Shown here: piece after piece, positions 1 to 8,833 of the stretch
Numbering within the stretch: position 1 is the first letter of the stretch
How the letters are laid out: every line of letters begins with the position of its first letter
Assembly: GCF_021605415.1 (NCBI RefSeq)
Contig: NZ_WKEQ01000012.1
Coordinates: 1 to 64,000, forward strand
Reading direction: 5' to 3'
Source: Pseudomonas syringae
GTDB lineage: Bacteria > Pseudomonadota > Gammaproteobacteria > Pseudomonadales > Pseudomonadaceae
DNA length: 64,000 nucleotides
Made by a program: the position numbers and the translations under genes
Notes under the pieces: generated by a model
Databases searched by the model: none
What the model was told of the DNA's origin: nothing
Seen by the model: only the letters and a program-made list of their open reading frames with translations

Positions 1-87
1 GAGTGGGGTCCGGGTGGCGAAAACGTAAGAAATACTCGTCGAATTGATTGTTTTTTGATCATTTGGCGAGTTTAAAAGTTGCGCTAG

Positions 88-1158
88 GTGGTATGCCGGG
101 GAAATACATGGCTACTTCAGACCATCCTTAAATTCTTAGATTTAGATGACTATGAAGTGAAGCATCCGCTCACAGGGCGGGCCTGCCTGAAATACTGGAA
201 AGAGCGTTCCGACGGCGAGAAGCTGATGCAGCTTGATATTTTTGATGCTGAAATTGCCTGGCTGACCACATCTCAGTCAAAGGCGGTTGCTCAAATATTT
301 GAAGATGTCAAAGCGCTGACTGCAGACATCCGCGATGCTGCGCCAAAGGATATTCGCAATAAACTCTTTATTTGGCAGTCAAGCGCGCCACGAACCTTCC
401 TGAAGATTAAGTCTCTCGCGACCTCAAAAGTTGGGATTGTTCCTGTGCTGTTCTCCTCTTACTCCCAGCGCAAAGGTTTGGTTGATGATGGCGGAGCACC
501 GCTTAGTCTGACACCCTCACGCCTGAGGCCTAGTTTCATCAGCGAACTGGTCGAGCGGGATGTACCTCCGCGTGAGATCCAGCTGATCTTGGGCCACAAG
601 CACATCTCCACGACCTTGGCCTACCTAGATCGTATGGACTTCAACTCCATTGCACGTTCCAAGCTGGATGTGGCTCTCCAGGAGCTTCTCGAGCGTGCTG
701 TTGAGTCTGGTGACCAGCCTAACGCGGCTTCGCAGACCGAAGGCGAAAAGGCCAGCTTGATTGACGCTGTTCAGATTTACACTCCACAAGTGGTATTCAA
801 AACGCCGCTGGCAAGCTGCCGCAATATTTTCAACCCGCCAGATTTCGTCAAGAAGCTCAGCACTTATGTGCCTGGCAACCCCTGCGCCATGTACAACATG
901 TGCTTGGGTTGTGAAAACGTGTTGCTTACAGCTTCCAACTTGCCTGAGCTGTTTGCAATGGAGAGGGATTATCTGAAGGCCGTTGAGGTCTCCCGTGTCA
1001 TGGACACTCCTTATAGCCGAGTGGTGCGCGAAAACTTGGCTCTGCTCGATAAAGTTCTCAACGTGAACTCTGATTTTTCGGATGAAGAGTTGGCCGAAGG
1101 GCGCCGTCTCGCGGAGTTTGTTGATACCACTATCTTGGTTGACGGGGTGGGGTTGTAA
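88..1158 (+). CDS. tyrosine recombinase, C-terminal part (GinB-like), 5'-truncated
   Basis: This is the C-terminal half of a tyrosine recombinase. It shows a box II-like SRLRPSF (Arg147, with Ser in place of the usual His) and GHKHISTTLAY with Gly169-His170 and nucleophile Tyr179. A C-terminal cysteine cluster (Cys244, 266, 272, 275) looks like a small zinc site. Box I with its catalytic Arg is absent. In-frame stops at 73-75 and 85-87 stand directly before the GTG at 88, so the open frame cannot extend upstream. Family members are usually well over 500 residues, so the gene is either broken near position 88 or interrupted by another element. The stop at 1158 is 2 bp before the next gene. Function as a recombinase is doubtful in this state. 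Confidence 0.75.
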   Translation: MVCRGNTWLLQTILKFLDLDDYEVKHPLTGRACLKYWKERSDGEKLMQLDIFDAEIAWLTTSQSKAVAQIFEDVKALTADIRDAAPKDIRNKLFIWQSSAPRTFLKIKSLATSKVGIVPVLFSSYSQRKGLVDDGGAPLSLTPSRLRPSFISELVERDVPPREIQLILGHKHISTTLAYLDRMDFNSIARSKLDVALQELLERAVESGDQPNAASQTEGEKASLIDAVQIYTPQVVFKTPLASCRNIFNPPDFVKKLSTYVPGNPCAMYNMCLGCENVLLTASNLPELFAMERDYLKAVEVSRVMDTPYSRVVRENLALLDKVLNVNSDFSDEELAEGRRLAEFVDTTILVDGVGL

Positions 1159-1160
1159 CC

Positions 1161-3248
1161 ATGGAACAGATCAATTTTTCAGCCCTGCTTACGTTCGCCA
1201 GGTTTCGCTCGAGCTTGTCTCTGCTGTTAGGTCAAATACCTCCGCAGGATGTTGAGGAGACGCAACAGGAGACGCTGACCTTCCTCACCTACCTGCAGAC
1301 ATTGCATGTTTCTGAGCTCTCTATGTTTATGGAGGGTAATTGGGACTTCAATGCAGATTATCCGAATGCGTCTCGGTTCATTCGTGGATCTAAACTCAGG
1401 ATCGACTTTACGAAGTATCCGAACATCCCAGACCTAGCGATGCTTGAGCTTAAGGCTGCGTTCATGCTCCATTTGAAGGCCTTGAGTGGAATTCCTGCGG
1501 AGGGGGATTCCATGAATGTTTCTCAAAAGCTATCCAAACCTAATACCGTGATCTCGAGATTTGAAAGTGGTATGCGGTTTCTGGATAAGGTCTTCTCAGT
1601 CGCGACTGAGGAGCTCGGAAAAGAGCACATTGAGCGCGAGATGGCATCTGTTCAATCACTGCCAGCGCACTTTTATGACTTGGCTGCTGAGAACTTTGAT
1701 TACGTATTCGATAACTCGCTGATTACTTTTTTCCGGTATCTCCGATCTGGCTATCTACAAGAAAACGTATTTGGCTCAAACCTACCAATCGTAGATTTGG
1801 TAAAGCTTAACTGGAAGTCGGTTGGTACTACACACCTGCCTGCAGAAGAGGTAAAAAAGAAGACGCAGGTTTTACCAAACGAGGTGTTTGAGATTTCTTC
1901 GCTGGCTGCTTCGCTTACTATCGTCGATTTTTTGGATGTGATGGGCGAAGAAGTAGTAGATACTGGTAGCTTAAGTCGGCGCAACGCCAAGAATTTTACT
2001 GCCGCCCAAGAACATGGGGTGTGCCCATTGAAATTCAATTTGTATATTTACAAGAGGCTTGCTCAAAAGGGATTTTCAAGGCCTGAGGTTGCCAAGGTTA
2101 TCGGCGACGACATTATGAAATCAAGTGAATATTTCACTGTTCCTGCGCCCGAAGCGGTAACTATGTATGTAGATGATACGCGTTCAACCTTTGATGATAA
2201 ATTTAGGCTGTATCTAAACTTTTTGAATTACTCGTGCCTTTACTTAATTGGCCAGTACACGGGGATGAGACCTTCAGAGTATGCCGAGCTGCTTGCAAGT
2301 TCATGCTTGCGCTTTGATGGTCGATATTGGTTGCTGCGCAGCAATGTCAGTAAGCAACAGGATAACTTATTTGAGTTGTTCGACGATTTTTGGCTTGCAA
2401 TTCCCATTGTGCGCGATGCTGTTCGTGTATGTCAGTTAATTAGTAAGTATAAAAACAACGATCACATTTTCTCCAATGTGGATACCGTCAAGTTTGGAAA
2501 AGTAGGCCAGCCGTTTTCAACTGGTGGAACCAAGTTGACACTCGATAAATTTTTCCAAAATGTGCTTCCGCCTGAGCAGTTTTCTAAGCTGGAATTCAAT
2601 GCGTACATGATGCGACACACGCTTGCATATCAGCTATACCGCGCCGACGTGGGCCTTCCCTTTATCTCACACCAACTCAAACACTTCGGCGATATCGTAG
2701 GGGTGGGACATTCTGATCGTGGTTTTAGTAAGACCACCTTGGCCTACGGTGAGATTGGTGACATGCTCTCAAAAGGCGGAAACAAGAACGCCATCGGAAA
2801 GTCGTTCCGGCGTGTGGCTGAGGTGGAGAGTATCAAGCAGCGGTTTGATCCAGACGGCAACTACGCCGGTGTGAATGCTGCTGCCCATAAGGAGAACCTA
2901 TGGAAGGCGTTCCGGGGTTACATGGCTTCTGGGTACACCAAGGACGACATCTTTGAGGCTATGGCCGAGCAGCACATCGCTGTGATCAACGTTGGGCAGG
3001 GCTTCTGCTTCGGTGGCTCGTCCAATGAGTTTGACAGCTCGATTCCATGCATCGGTGGGCTTCGCTGCAACCCGAACCGTTGTAGTAATGCCATTGTCAG
3101 CAAGGCCAATGCTCCAAGCTGGCGAGAGGTGTATTACCAGAACAAGACTATGCTTGGGAATCCAGAATATTCCCACATACACGCGCAAAGCAAAGCTGCC
3201 ATGGAGGAAGCTTTCGGCGTTCTTCAACTGTTAGGGGAAGATCTCTGA
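1161..3248 (+). CDS. large tyrosine recombinase (GinC-like)
   Basis: This 695-residue site-specific recombinase has a catalytic domain in its second half: box I TGMRPSE (Arg370), a beta-hairpin Lys (Lys398), MMRHT (Arg485-His486, with Tyr482 in the usual first-His position), His508 and nucleophile Tyr529 in TTLAYGE. A cysteine cluster (Cys616, 630, 636, 641) follows, parallel to that of the upstream recombinase. The first ~330 residues are unrecognised. The start lies 2 bp after the upstream stop, and the gene overlaps the next one at the shared base of TGATG. Three linked large recombinases plus a small protein are the hallmark of GInt islands as I recall them. The role is inferred to be integration and excision at thyA. 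Confidence 0.85.
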   Translation: MEQINFSALLTFARFRSSLSLLLGQIPPQDVEETQQETLTFLTYLQTLHVSELSMFMEGNWDFNADYPNASRFIRGSKLRIDFTKYPNIPDLAMLELKAAFMLHLKALSGIPAEGDSMNVSQKLSKPNTVISRFESGMRFLDKVFSVATEELGKEHIEREMASVQSLPAHFYDLAAENFDYVFDNSLITFFRYLRSGYLQENVFGSNLPIVDLVKLNWKSVGTTHLPAEEVKKKTQVLPNEVFEISSLAASLTIVDFLDVMGEEVVDTGSLSRRNAKNFTAAQEHGVCPLKFNLYIYKRLAQKGFSRPEVAKVIGDDIMKSSEYFTVPAPEAVTMYVDDTRSTFDDKFRLYLNFLNYSCLYLIGQYTGMRPSEYAELLASSCLRFDGRYWLLRSNVSKQQDNLFELFDDFWLAIPIVRDAVRVCQLISKYKNNDHIFSNVDTVKFGKVGQPFSTGGTKLTLDKFFQNVLPPEQFSKLEFNAYMMRHTLAYQLYRADVGLPFISHQLKHFGDIVGVGHSDRGFSKTTLAYGEIGDMLSKGGNKNAIGKSFRRVAEVESIKQRFDPDGNYAGVNAAAHKENLWKAFRGYMASGYTKDDIFEAMAEQHIAVINVGQGFCFGGSSNEFDSSIPCIGGLRCNPNRCSNAIVSKANAPSWREVYYQNKTMLGNPEYSHIHAQSKAAMEEAFGVLQLLGEDL

Positions 3249-3760
3249 TGTCTGATCTAAGTGCTTTTAATCAAAAGAATAAAGAGGATTTTGATCGCTA
3301 TTCAGAAATGCTCTCCCAATCACTTCTTGATATTGCTGGTAACGAATCTCTCAAAGCTACGGTTGCAGAGTTAAGCCGACTCACGGGTATTCATCGTAAT
3401 ACAATTCGTCAGCGGGTGTGGCCGTTAGAGCGTCTGGAATCCATCAAGGAAAACCGGCGCCTCGAAGTTTTGCGTCAGCAAGTGTCGAAGAAGAACCCAG
3501 TCGATCCTGTGGTGCTACTAACCGAAAAGTTGGAGGCCGCGAGAGTTGAAGTTCTACACTGGTTTACCCAAGCCAAAAGAGCTGAAGACGAATCTCGGGT
3601 ACATGAACAGAAGTATGAAAATATGGTAGGCTCGAGGGATACCTACGAGAGCCTTTTGGCGGATGCTAACAAGCGGCTCTTGGACTCACAGAAAGAAATT
3701 GATAAACTCAAGCAAGTTATCAGTATCCTGGAAGCTGCCCAGGTGGGGAAAAGTGCATGA
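3248..3760 (+). CDS. small HTH and coiled-coil protein of the recombination module (GinD-like)
   Basis: This is a 170-residue protein. Residues ~38-65 form a helix-turn-helix ([19 protein letters not shown]), and residues ~95-165 are a heptad-rich coiled coil ending [17 protein letters not shown]. It starts on the last base of the upstream recombinase stop and overlaps the thyA start (ATGA at 3757-3760), so all are probably translated from one message. The position matches the small fourth protein of ginABCD-type modules. A role as DNA-binding accessory or directionality factor is inferred, not shown. Confidence 0.7.
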   Translation: MSDLSAFNQKNKEDFDRYSEMLSQSLLDIAGNESLKATVAELSRLTGIHRNTIRQRVWPLERLESIKENRRLEVLRQQVSKKNPVDPVVLLTEKLEAARVEVLHWFTQAKRAEDESRVHEQKYENMVGSRDTYESLLADANKRLLDSQKEIDKLKQVISILEAAQVGKSA

Positions 3761-4590
3761 AAAGCTATCTGGATTTACTGACAGATGTTCTTGAAAACGG
3801 TGCGGTCAAAGGTGATCGAACGGGAACTGGAACTATTAGTGTTTTTGGTAGGCAATATCGTCATGATCTATCAAAAGGCTTTCCTCTTCTTACAACGAAG
3901 AAACTTCACTTTAAAAGCATCGTAAATGAGCTTATCTGGTTTCTCAGTGGCGATACTAATACCAAGTGGCTTAACGAAAACGGCGTAAAAATTTGGAATG
4001 AATGGGCCACCGAAGAAGGTGACCTCGGGCCTGTGTACGGTAAGCAGTGGACTGCCTGGCCAACCAAAGATGGTGGCACAATTAACCAGATTGACTACGT
4101 CGTTAATGCCCTGAAGACCAATCCTAATAGTCGGCGAATCCTGTTCCATGGTTGGAACGTGGAGTACCTGCCAGACGAGAAGGTGAGCCCGAAGGAAAAT
4201 GCCAGGAACGGCAAGATGGCCCTTCCGCCGTGCCATCTGTTGTATCAGTTCTACGTAGTGAACAAGAAGCTGTCCGCGCACCTATTCATTCGTTCGTCCG
4301 ACAGCTTTTTGGGTCTCCCGTACAACACGGCATCGTTGGCATGCCTGACTCACATGTTGGCCCAGCAGTGCGATCTTGATGTCGGTGAGATCGTGATCTC
4401 ACTGAGCGATGTCCACATCTACTCCAACCACATGGAGCAGGTGAAAACTCAGCTCGCTCGTGAACCACGTCAGCTTCCCGAGCTGAAACTGCTTCGTAAG
4501 CCAGCGTCTATCTACGACTACAAGTTCGAGGATTTCGAACTGGTGGGTTACGATCCGCACCCGCATATCGCAGCTCCTGTATCCGTTTGA
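3757..4590 (+). CDS. thyA: thymidylate synthase carried by the island
   Basis: Converts dUMP and methylene-tetrahydrofolate to dTMP and dihydrofolate. All key elements are visible over 277 residues: Arg21, the catalytic Cys159 in [15 protein letters not shown] (179-182) and LGLPYN with Asn190 for dUMP binding, and the C-terminal IAAPVSV. It has a short insertion (about residues 138-153) relative to the 264-residue E. coli type. It is clearly a different lineage from the host remnant at 50796. The ATG overlaps the stop of the small recombination protein, so its transcription is tied to the recombinase operon. It probably supplies the activity lost when the island split host thyA. Confidence 0.96.
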   Translation: MKSYLDLLTDVLENGAVKGDRTGTGTISVFGRQYRHDLSKGFPLLTTKKLHFKSIVNELIWFLSGDTNTKWLNENGVKIWNEWATEEGDLGPVYGKQWTAWPTKDGGTINQIDYVVNALKTNPNSRRILFHGWNVEYLPDEKVSPKENARNGKMALPPCHLLYQFYVVNKKLSAHLFIRSSDSFLGLPYNTASLACLTHMLAQQCDLDVGEIVISLSDVHIYSNHMEQVKTQLAREPRQLPELKLLRKPASIYDYKFEDFELVGYDPHPHIAAPVSV

Positions 4591-4615
4591 TCTCCACGGC
4601 GCATTTGGCGCTAAC

Positions 4616-4637
4616 ACCGGCCTCAGGGCCGGTTTTG
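4616..4637 (+). terminator. rho-independent terminator after island thyA
   Basis: A perfect 7-bp GC stem (ACCGGCC / GGCCGGT) with a 4-nt loop is followed by a short T-run, 26 bp after the thyA stop. It closes the recombinase-thyA operon. Confidence 0.75.
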
Positions 4638-5114
4638 ATGCCTGCTTATCGGGATAAGTCCCTATACGACCTCCGAATGCCTCAAACACAAGCAAGTGCC
4701 CATCTCAACTCAGAGCTCACATACCGGGGTGCAGGCTCGGCCCACACCTGGTCACTTTCAGGATGGTTCGTTGGCCGTGGTACGTAAGACCGCTGCGTTG
4801 GCAGATTAAGTCGATTGAAGGTTGCCTCGGGGCGCCATCAACGTTCTTAAACAGGTTCTTAAGTCGCGTGGGTTCATGCCCCAGAACAAGGCTGATGGCG
4901 TGCTTTATGTTCAGTTTGAAATCTGGCATCTGTGCATTTCCAAAGCACTTGAGTGGTGCCCCCCGAAGTCACTTCCTAGGAAGCTTCGCGGCATGAAGGT
5001 TGAGGCTGAACTGGGGTTGTAGCGGGAATGTGGGGGCGATTTACTCACCATGGCTCTCAGGTTGGCAGGTTCTCCTGAGCCTGATCGTTTAGCGTCACAG
5101 CTAACAAATCCTGT
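4638..5114. other. gene-free interval between island thyA and the first repeated element
   Basis: I see no convincing gene here. Short open frames exist but lack a good ribosome binding site or a recognisable product. One possible remnant runs from an ATG at 4876 to 5022, but it cannot be assigned. Confidence 0.4.
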
Positions 5115-5221
5115 TGTTTGTGCGTGCTCCTTTCGGGGAGCGGCTGTCGTGAACCGAGCCATGGCAAAGCCACGTCTCGGCCCTGCGGCCTCCCATCCCG
5201 CACGCCTGCGCGCTCCGCTTG
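5115..5221 (+). ncRNA. repeated structured non-coding element, copy 1
   Basis: First of three related non-coding copies. In order it shows a hairpin GCTCC/GGAGC (5126-5130 with 5137-5141), a conserved CTGTCGTGAACC, a hairpin closed by CCGAG/CTCGG, a GGCC/GGCC hairpin, a conserved CCATC, and a conserved terminal block GCGCGCTCCGCTTG. The stems differ in sequence from copies 2 and 3 while pairing is kept; the loop blocks are conserved. The strand is taken from the shared orientation toward the downstream gene. Whether it is an independent RNA, a leader or a recombination or insertion site is unknown. It lies about 20 bp before a palindromic operator array. Confidence 0.55.
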
Positions 5222-5242
5222 CTTTTTGCGTTTAATCACAGA

Positions 5243-5304
5243 CTGTAACGTAACTTTTGACTTGTAACGTAAGCAGCGTTACAGAGCATGGAATTACGTT
5301 ACAG
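5243..5304 (+). promoter_or_regulatory. nested palindromic operator array with promoter
   Basis: Four copies of a TGTAACG half-site occur, the last two in reverse: CTGTAACGTAA (5243-5253), TTGTAACGTAA (5262-5272), CGTTACA (5277-5283) and TTACGTTACAG (5294-5304). The outer pair and the inner pair are each perfect inverted repeats. A possible promoter, TTGACT (5257-5262), 17 bp, then TACAGA (5280-5285), is embedded. This is typical of autoregulated toxin-antitoxin promoters and lies 30 bp before the antitoxin-like gene. Confidence 0.7.
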
Positions 5305-5333
5305 ACCAGTCATAACCGACCATATGGTGGAGC

Positions 5334-5696
5334 ATGGAATCCGCTTCGAGCGCTGAAAGCGCTGTACTTAGCAAAGCATTTATCAGGGCTGGCGAAGGAC
5401 TGGGGCTTGCTGACGCTGAACTATCAGCTGTCTTAGGCGAGGATGTTTCCTCGATGCAGCTTTTACGCCATGGACATGAACTGCTTCGACCGAGCAGTGA
5501 TAAGGGGAGCCGTGCTCTGCTTTTAGTTGAGGTGTATCAGTCCTTACTCGCAGCCGTGGGTAACGAGCGAAATGCAAGAAACTGGCTCGGCAGCGAGAAT
5601 TGTAGTTTGTGTAGTCGACCTCGTGACCTCATCAAAAGCAGAACGGGTCTAGAGCAAGTTGTCCAATATCTAGCGGCTAATCGCTCACTCATCTAA
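5334..5696 (+). CDS. DUF2384 (MbcA/ParS/Xre-type) antitoxin homologue
   Basis: A 120-residue protein. The first ~60 residues resemble the Xre-like helical region, with AFIRAGEGLGLADAELSAVLG. The C-terminal part, NWLGSENCSLCSRPRDLIKS followed by GLEQVVQYL, matches the toxin-binding domain of MbcA/ParS antitoxins, in which the typical motif is a conserved 'P..LL.t..G...V..yL'. Such antitoxins normally sit beside a RES-domain toxin. None is found next to it, so it may be an orphan, a solitary regulator or paired with the small gene downstream. The upstream operator array fits autorepression. Confidence 0.65.
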   Translation: MESASSAESAVLSKAFIRAGEGLGLADAELSAVLGEDVSSMQLLRHGHELLRPSSDKGSRALLLVEVYQSLLAAVGNERNARNWLGSENCSLCSRPRDLIKSRTGLEQVVQYLAANRSLI

Positions 5697-5858
5697 CACC
5701 TCTGGTGAAGCCAGTCAGGTGGCCAATGCATGACGATTTACCATCGCGTTCTGAGTTTTTATGGCCCAGCACATCAGCTCCCGTCGCTGAGGGTAGTAGA
5801 ACCCAGATATCATTTGCTGAAGCTCTGTGATGAGCAGTCGACGTCAATGGAGAGCGTT

Positions 5859-6065
5859 ATGAACTTGTTTAGGAGATGCGTTGAATTCGTTTGGCCTGAC
5901 AAAAGATCTGGCTCAGAGCAAGCGAGAGATCGCGCGTTCATAGCTGCCCTGAATAAACTGCAGTCGCTCCGCGTGACACCTGACGGCGGCATGTCGATAA
6001 ACCCAGACGAGATACGAGAGCAAGTGATAGCGAGTCGACGGTCACTCAAACGATTCGTGCGATGA
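5859..6065 (+). CDS. small protein of unknown function
   Basis: A 68-residue basic protein (MNLFRRCVEFVWPDKRS...). The start at 5859 is chosen for GGAG six bases upstream; the same frame is open from an ATG at 5730, with AGGTGG before it, which would add 43 residues. I do not recognise a domain, and in particular it is not a RES toxin. It may share the transcript of the DUF2384 gene (gap 162 bp from its stop, or 33 bp with the longer start). A perfect 7-bp hairpin follows at 6091-6108. Confidence 0.45.
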   Translation: MNLFRRCVEFVWPDKRSGSEQARDRAFIAALNKLQSLRVTPDGGMSINPDEIREQVIASRRSLKRFVR

Positions 6066-6221
6066 TCATCTGCGGGTTTGCTGGCGGAATGAGCCGAGCC
6101 GTCGGCTCGAAGGAGCCACGGTAGGTCAGCATTGAATCGTGCTCGACTACCGCCTTGTGAGCTACACCAGCTCCCCCATTTCTCCATTTCCAATCGGCTA
6201 TGCCAGCGTTCAGAGGATGCA

Positions 6222-7265
6222 ATGATGAAGGTGTTCATAAGCTCCGTAGTAAGAGGTTTCGAGCAGTTCAGAGCCGCCGCCAAAGACGCGGTGGAGACAC
6301 TGGACATGAAGCCGGTCATGAGCGAGCACTTCGGAGCGCGAACCTATTCCTCGGAGCACGCCTGCCTGACAGAGGTCGACCAGTGCGACGTTTATATACT
6401 GATTCTTGGCGCTAACTACGGCTATGAACCTCAGCCAGGTCTCTCGGTTACGCAGCAAGAATTCCACCAGGCGGTGAGCAAGCGTAAACCGATTCTGGTC
6501 TTCATCCAGCAGACTGACTTTGACGCGCAGCAGGCCGTGTTCGTCAACGAGGTGTCTGACTACAAACAAGGTTTTTTCAGAGCTTCATTCTCAGATCCCC
6601 AAGAGCTGTTGAAAGCTATTGTCCAGGGCCTGAGTAGAATGGAGAAATCCAAAAGCGCAATTTCTGAGAAAGCCTTTCACGAGCGCATTACAGAGGCATC
6701 AAGCTCTCGCTCCTACGGCGGTCACTCCTATGCGCCACAGCTTGAGTTCGCGTTTCTGCCACAGCCCGTTGAGCAGCACGCTGTGCACGGAGCGGCCCAG
6801 CGCCGTGATGAGATTTTCCATAGCTTCCATAACCTGGGCTTGGCGAAGTTCAAGCAAGGTTACGAAGACTGGGATGACAAGTTGTTCACAGGACTGAAGT
6901 CCGGAGATACGTCTTGGCGCGCTTTTGACGACGGGCTCGTCCTTTTGGAAACTGACGCAAGTGTGCCAGTCGAGGGGCGTACGGCTGGTCTCTATTTCGT
7001 GTCTCCGGCCAACCTATCAAAGCTAATTATGTCCTGCTTCGAGGTGGCCAGGTTCAACAGTGGTTGGTATCGCATTACCTTGAAGAATTTAGACATGGCG
7101 AAGATAGAAGAGCCGCCAGCGACTGCCCCCAGCAGCTATTCGATGCCTATGCGCCGTGAAAAGCTCGTTAGTGAGTCACGACTGTTCATCCCTGCCACAC
7201 GGCCCATCGTGGAGCAATGGATACAGGAAAGCATCGTAAGAATGGCCAGAAGTTTGGCTTATTGA
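6222..7265 (+). CDS. DUF4062 domain protein
   Basis: A 347-residue protein opening with MMKVFISSVVRGFEQFR and continuing through a YILILGANYGYEP stretch to KPILVFIQQ. This is the Rossmann-like DUF4062 fold found in NTPase-linked conflict and defence proteins. The C-terminal ~200 residues are unrecognised, with no Walker motif. I place the start at 6222, preceded by AGAGGA about 7 bases upstream, rather than at the open ATG at 6132. It is a single-gene unit between the antitoxin-like genes and a convergent regulator. A sensing or defence role is inferred from the domain and the neighbourhood only. Confidence 0.65.
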   Translation: MMKVFISSVVRGFEQFRAAAKDAVETLDMKPVMSEHFGARTYSSEHACLTEVDQCDVYILILGANYGYEPQPGLSVTQQEFHQAVSKRKPILVFIQQTDFDAQQAVFVNEVSDYKQGFFRASFSDPQELLKAIVQGLSRMEKSKSAISEKAFHERITEASSSRSYGGHSYAPQLEFAFLPQPVEQHAVHGAAQRRDEIFHSFHNLGLAKFKQGYEDWDDKLFTGLKSGDTSWRAFDDGLVLLETDASVPVEGRTAGLYFVSPANLSKLIMSCFEVARFNSGWYRITLKNLDMAKIEEPPATAPSSYSMPMRREKLVSESRLFIPATRPIVEQWIQESIVRMARSLAY

Positions 7266-7267
7266 TC

Positions 7268-7293
7268 AGTGACACCCGTGCCTCTGTCACTTT
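7268..7293 (+). terminator. putative terminator between convergent genes
   Basis: A perfect 7-bp stem AGTGACA/TGTCACT with a 10-nt loop runs into a short T-tract, directly after the DUF4062 stop. Confidence 0.45.
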
Positions 7294-7309
7294 GAGCCGA
7301 TGGGGGCTT

Positions 7310-7765
7310 TTAATCGTCAACGTGCCACAGGCGCCCAACAGTGCTTCTGGGTAATTCCAGGTGCCGGCAGACCTCTGCCTGAGAAAGACCTTCTGCCTTT
7401 AGTTTGCGTACTGCCTCGAGCCTTTCTGCGGCTGCGATTCTCTGTGGTGTGGTGATCTTCTGCGGCTCGCCAGGCAGCGCTTCATCAAGAACTCCTAGCC
7501 GCATGAGTTCTCTCATCGATTCATTCAAGACAGAGCGTGCTGTCTTGCCCTCATCGGCTGCGGCCACCAGAGTGAGCAGCGACAAAGGCGTTAGGCCCAG
7601 CGCGTGCGCCAGATCCGCACTCAGATCAATAGTCGGTGTCGTCGTCGCAGCCTCCAAGCGGCTTATGTGAGCCTGGTCAGCTTGATGCTGGAGATCTGCT
7701 TGCGATAAGCCATTTCGAATCCTCAGCCACTGTAGCGTCGCCGCATAAGCCTTCCGCAGGGACAT
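7310..7765 (-). CDS. XRE-family transcriptional regulator with a second C-terminal HTH
   Basis: A 151-residue protein with two DNA-binding helices. The N-terminal XRE helix-turn-helix is ~residues 10-55 (NGLSQADLQHQADQAHISRLE), and a C-terminal resolvase-like HTH is AEGLSQAEVCRHLELPRSTV near the end. The start at 7765 is chosen for GGGAGAGG 9 bases upstream; the frame is open further. It is transcribed divergently from the DUF6957-like gene, which it may control. The two-HTH design without an effector domain suggests a simple regulator or plasmid/island control protein. Confidence 0.75.
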   Translation of the reverse strand: MSLRKAYAATLQWLRIRNGLSQADLQHQADQAHISRLEAATTTPTIDLSADLAHALGLTPLSLLTLVAAADEGKTARSVLNESMRELMRLGVLDEALPGEPQKITTPQRIAAAERLEAVRKLKAEGLSQAEVCRHLELPRSTVGRLWHVDD

Positions 7766-7922
7766 CCAACCTACCTCTCCCAAAAAGAGACGGTATGACG
7801 CGTTTGATAGATCCCACACAAATGCATATAATCATATCGATGGGATTTCTGGCTTGTCGCCCGGTATTTTGCGTGTTCGCAGAGCCTGATTTTTGGGCTC
7901 GCACCATGAGGATCATCAATTT

Positions 7923-8318
7923 ATGGGTAATTCTTCGGAGCATGAGTTGCTCCGCGAGGGTGAGATATCGTCCTTTGGAACAGAGCTACCTCAAGCCGAA
8001 ATAGAGGCATTGGTGTCGGATCGTTTCGGTCGGAAACCGTACTGTTTGGTCGAGGATTGGCTGATCTTTCATGTGGACGAGCCTCCTGAATCGCTCGCCA
8101 GGGTGCGCGCCATAGGCCTGCAGACAATGTTCCTTTATTCCCATTGCGTGACCTACGACAGCCAGGGCCGGTTCCCTCCAGGGGGCTGGGTACGCTCGAC
8201 CCTGTGTAAGTCGTTCGACGGCGTTTGCCTGTTCGAGACCCGAAATACGGTGTACGCCTTGGTAGGTAAAGGGCGCGAGATGACTGCCTCGCTGAAGACA
8301 ATATTTGGCTTATGTTAA
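7923..8318 (+). CDS. DUF6957-like conserved hypothetical protein
   Basis: A 131-residue protein with the conserved run EDWLIFHVDEPPESLARVR, then GLQTMFLYSH, GRFPPGGWVRST and ETRNTVYALVGKGRE. This pattern I associate with the DUF6957 family of Pseudomonas accessory proteins; its function is unknown. The start at 7923 follows GAGGATC at a good distance; an earlier ATG at 7893 lacks support. It is the first gene of a probable three-gene run with the two unknowns downstream. Confidence 0.65.
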   Translation: MGNSSEHELLREGEISSFGTELPQAEIEALVSDRFGRKPYCLVEDWLIFHVDEPPESLARVRAIGLQTMFLYSHCVTYDSQGRFPPGGWVRSTLCKSFDGVCLFETRNTVYALVGKGREMTASLKTIFGLC

Positions 8319-8360
8319 TCGCAGGCGCACTTCGCGGGCCTGCTCAACACGAGATACACG

Positions 8361-8831
8361 ATGTTCAGGATTAGCATGCAAGACCAGGCCGGCCCGGTGG
8401 GTATGTTCGGGGATGGTCTCGCTCACTTTCACGCCATGTCGCGATCCTTGGTTACCCATTGGTATCACGTGAGCCTCAAGCGCCGGCATGAGGGGCGATT
8501 CGTAGCTTATGAAGAGATGCTGAACGATGAGCCTCGCTTGGTGGAGCTGCTGGTCTCCCAAGACGAGAGCATGGTCATTCAAGATGTCCAGGTCGTTACC
8601 CCGGCATGGATGAACAAAGGGTCAGGCTGGAAGATGGAAAAGCTGAAATCGCTCTCCATGGGGTTCAACCAGGCAGAAGTGCCAATCTGTGTTCTGCAGG
8701 TCGAGAGTGGTGATGTGTACGTCAATACCCATCAGCGCGACCTCGATGTCGATACCTTGGTTGGGGTCAGGGAGCTATATCGGCGCCGTTCTGAGACCAC
8801 CGACGTAGCCTCAGCGTCGGAGGCTGTGTAG
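8361..8831 (+). CDS. hypothetical protein
   Basis: A 156-residue soluble protein with no recognised domain and no signal peptide or membrane segment. The stop is 2 bp before the next start, which points to co-transcription. A GCAGGC/GCCTGC hairpin lies just upstream (8322-8344). The start at 8361 has only a weak ribosome binding site (CGAGAT), so an internal ATG is possible. Confidence 0.55.
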   Translation: MFRISMQDQAGPVGMFGDGLAHFHAMSRSLVTHWYHVSLKRRHEGRFVAYEEMLNDEPRLVELLVSQDESMVIQDVQVVTPAWMNKGSGWKMEKLKSLSMGFNQAEVPICVLQVESGDVYVNTHQRDLDVDTLVGVRELYRRRSETTDVASASEAV

Positions 8832-8833
8832 CC

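Noticed and set aside
5..30. End of a Tn3- or IS21-type element at the left edge
   Set aside because: The sequence GGGGTCCGGGTGGCG resembles some element ends, but the window has no partner repeat, transposase or target duplication to support it.
5730..6065. RES-domain toxin partner for the DUF2384 gene
   Set aside because: The product is only 68-111 residues and has none of the conserved Arg, Glu and Ser regions of RES proteins.
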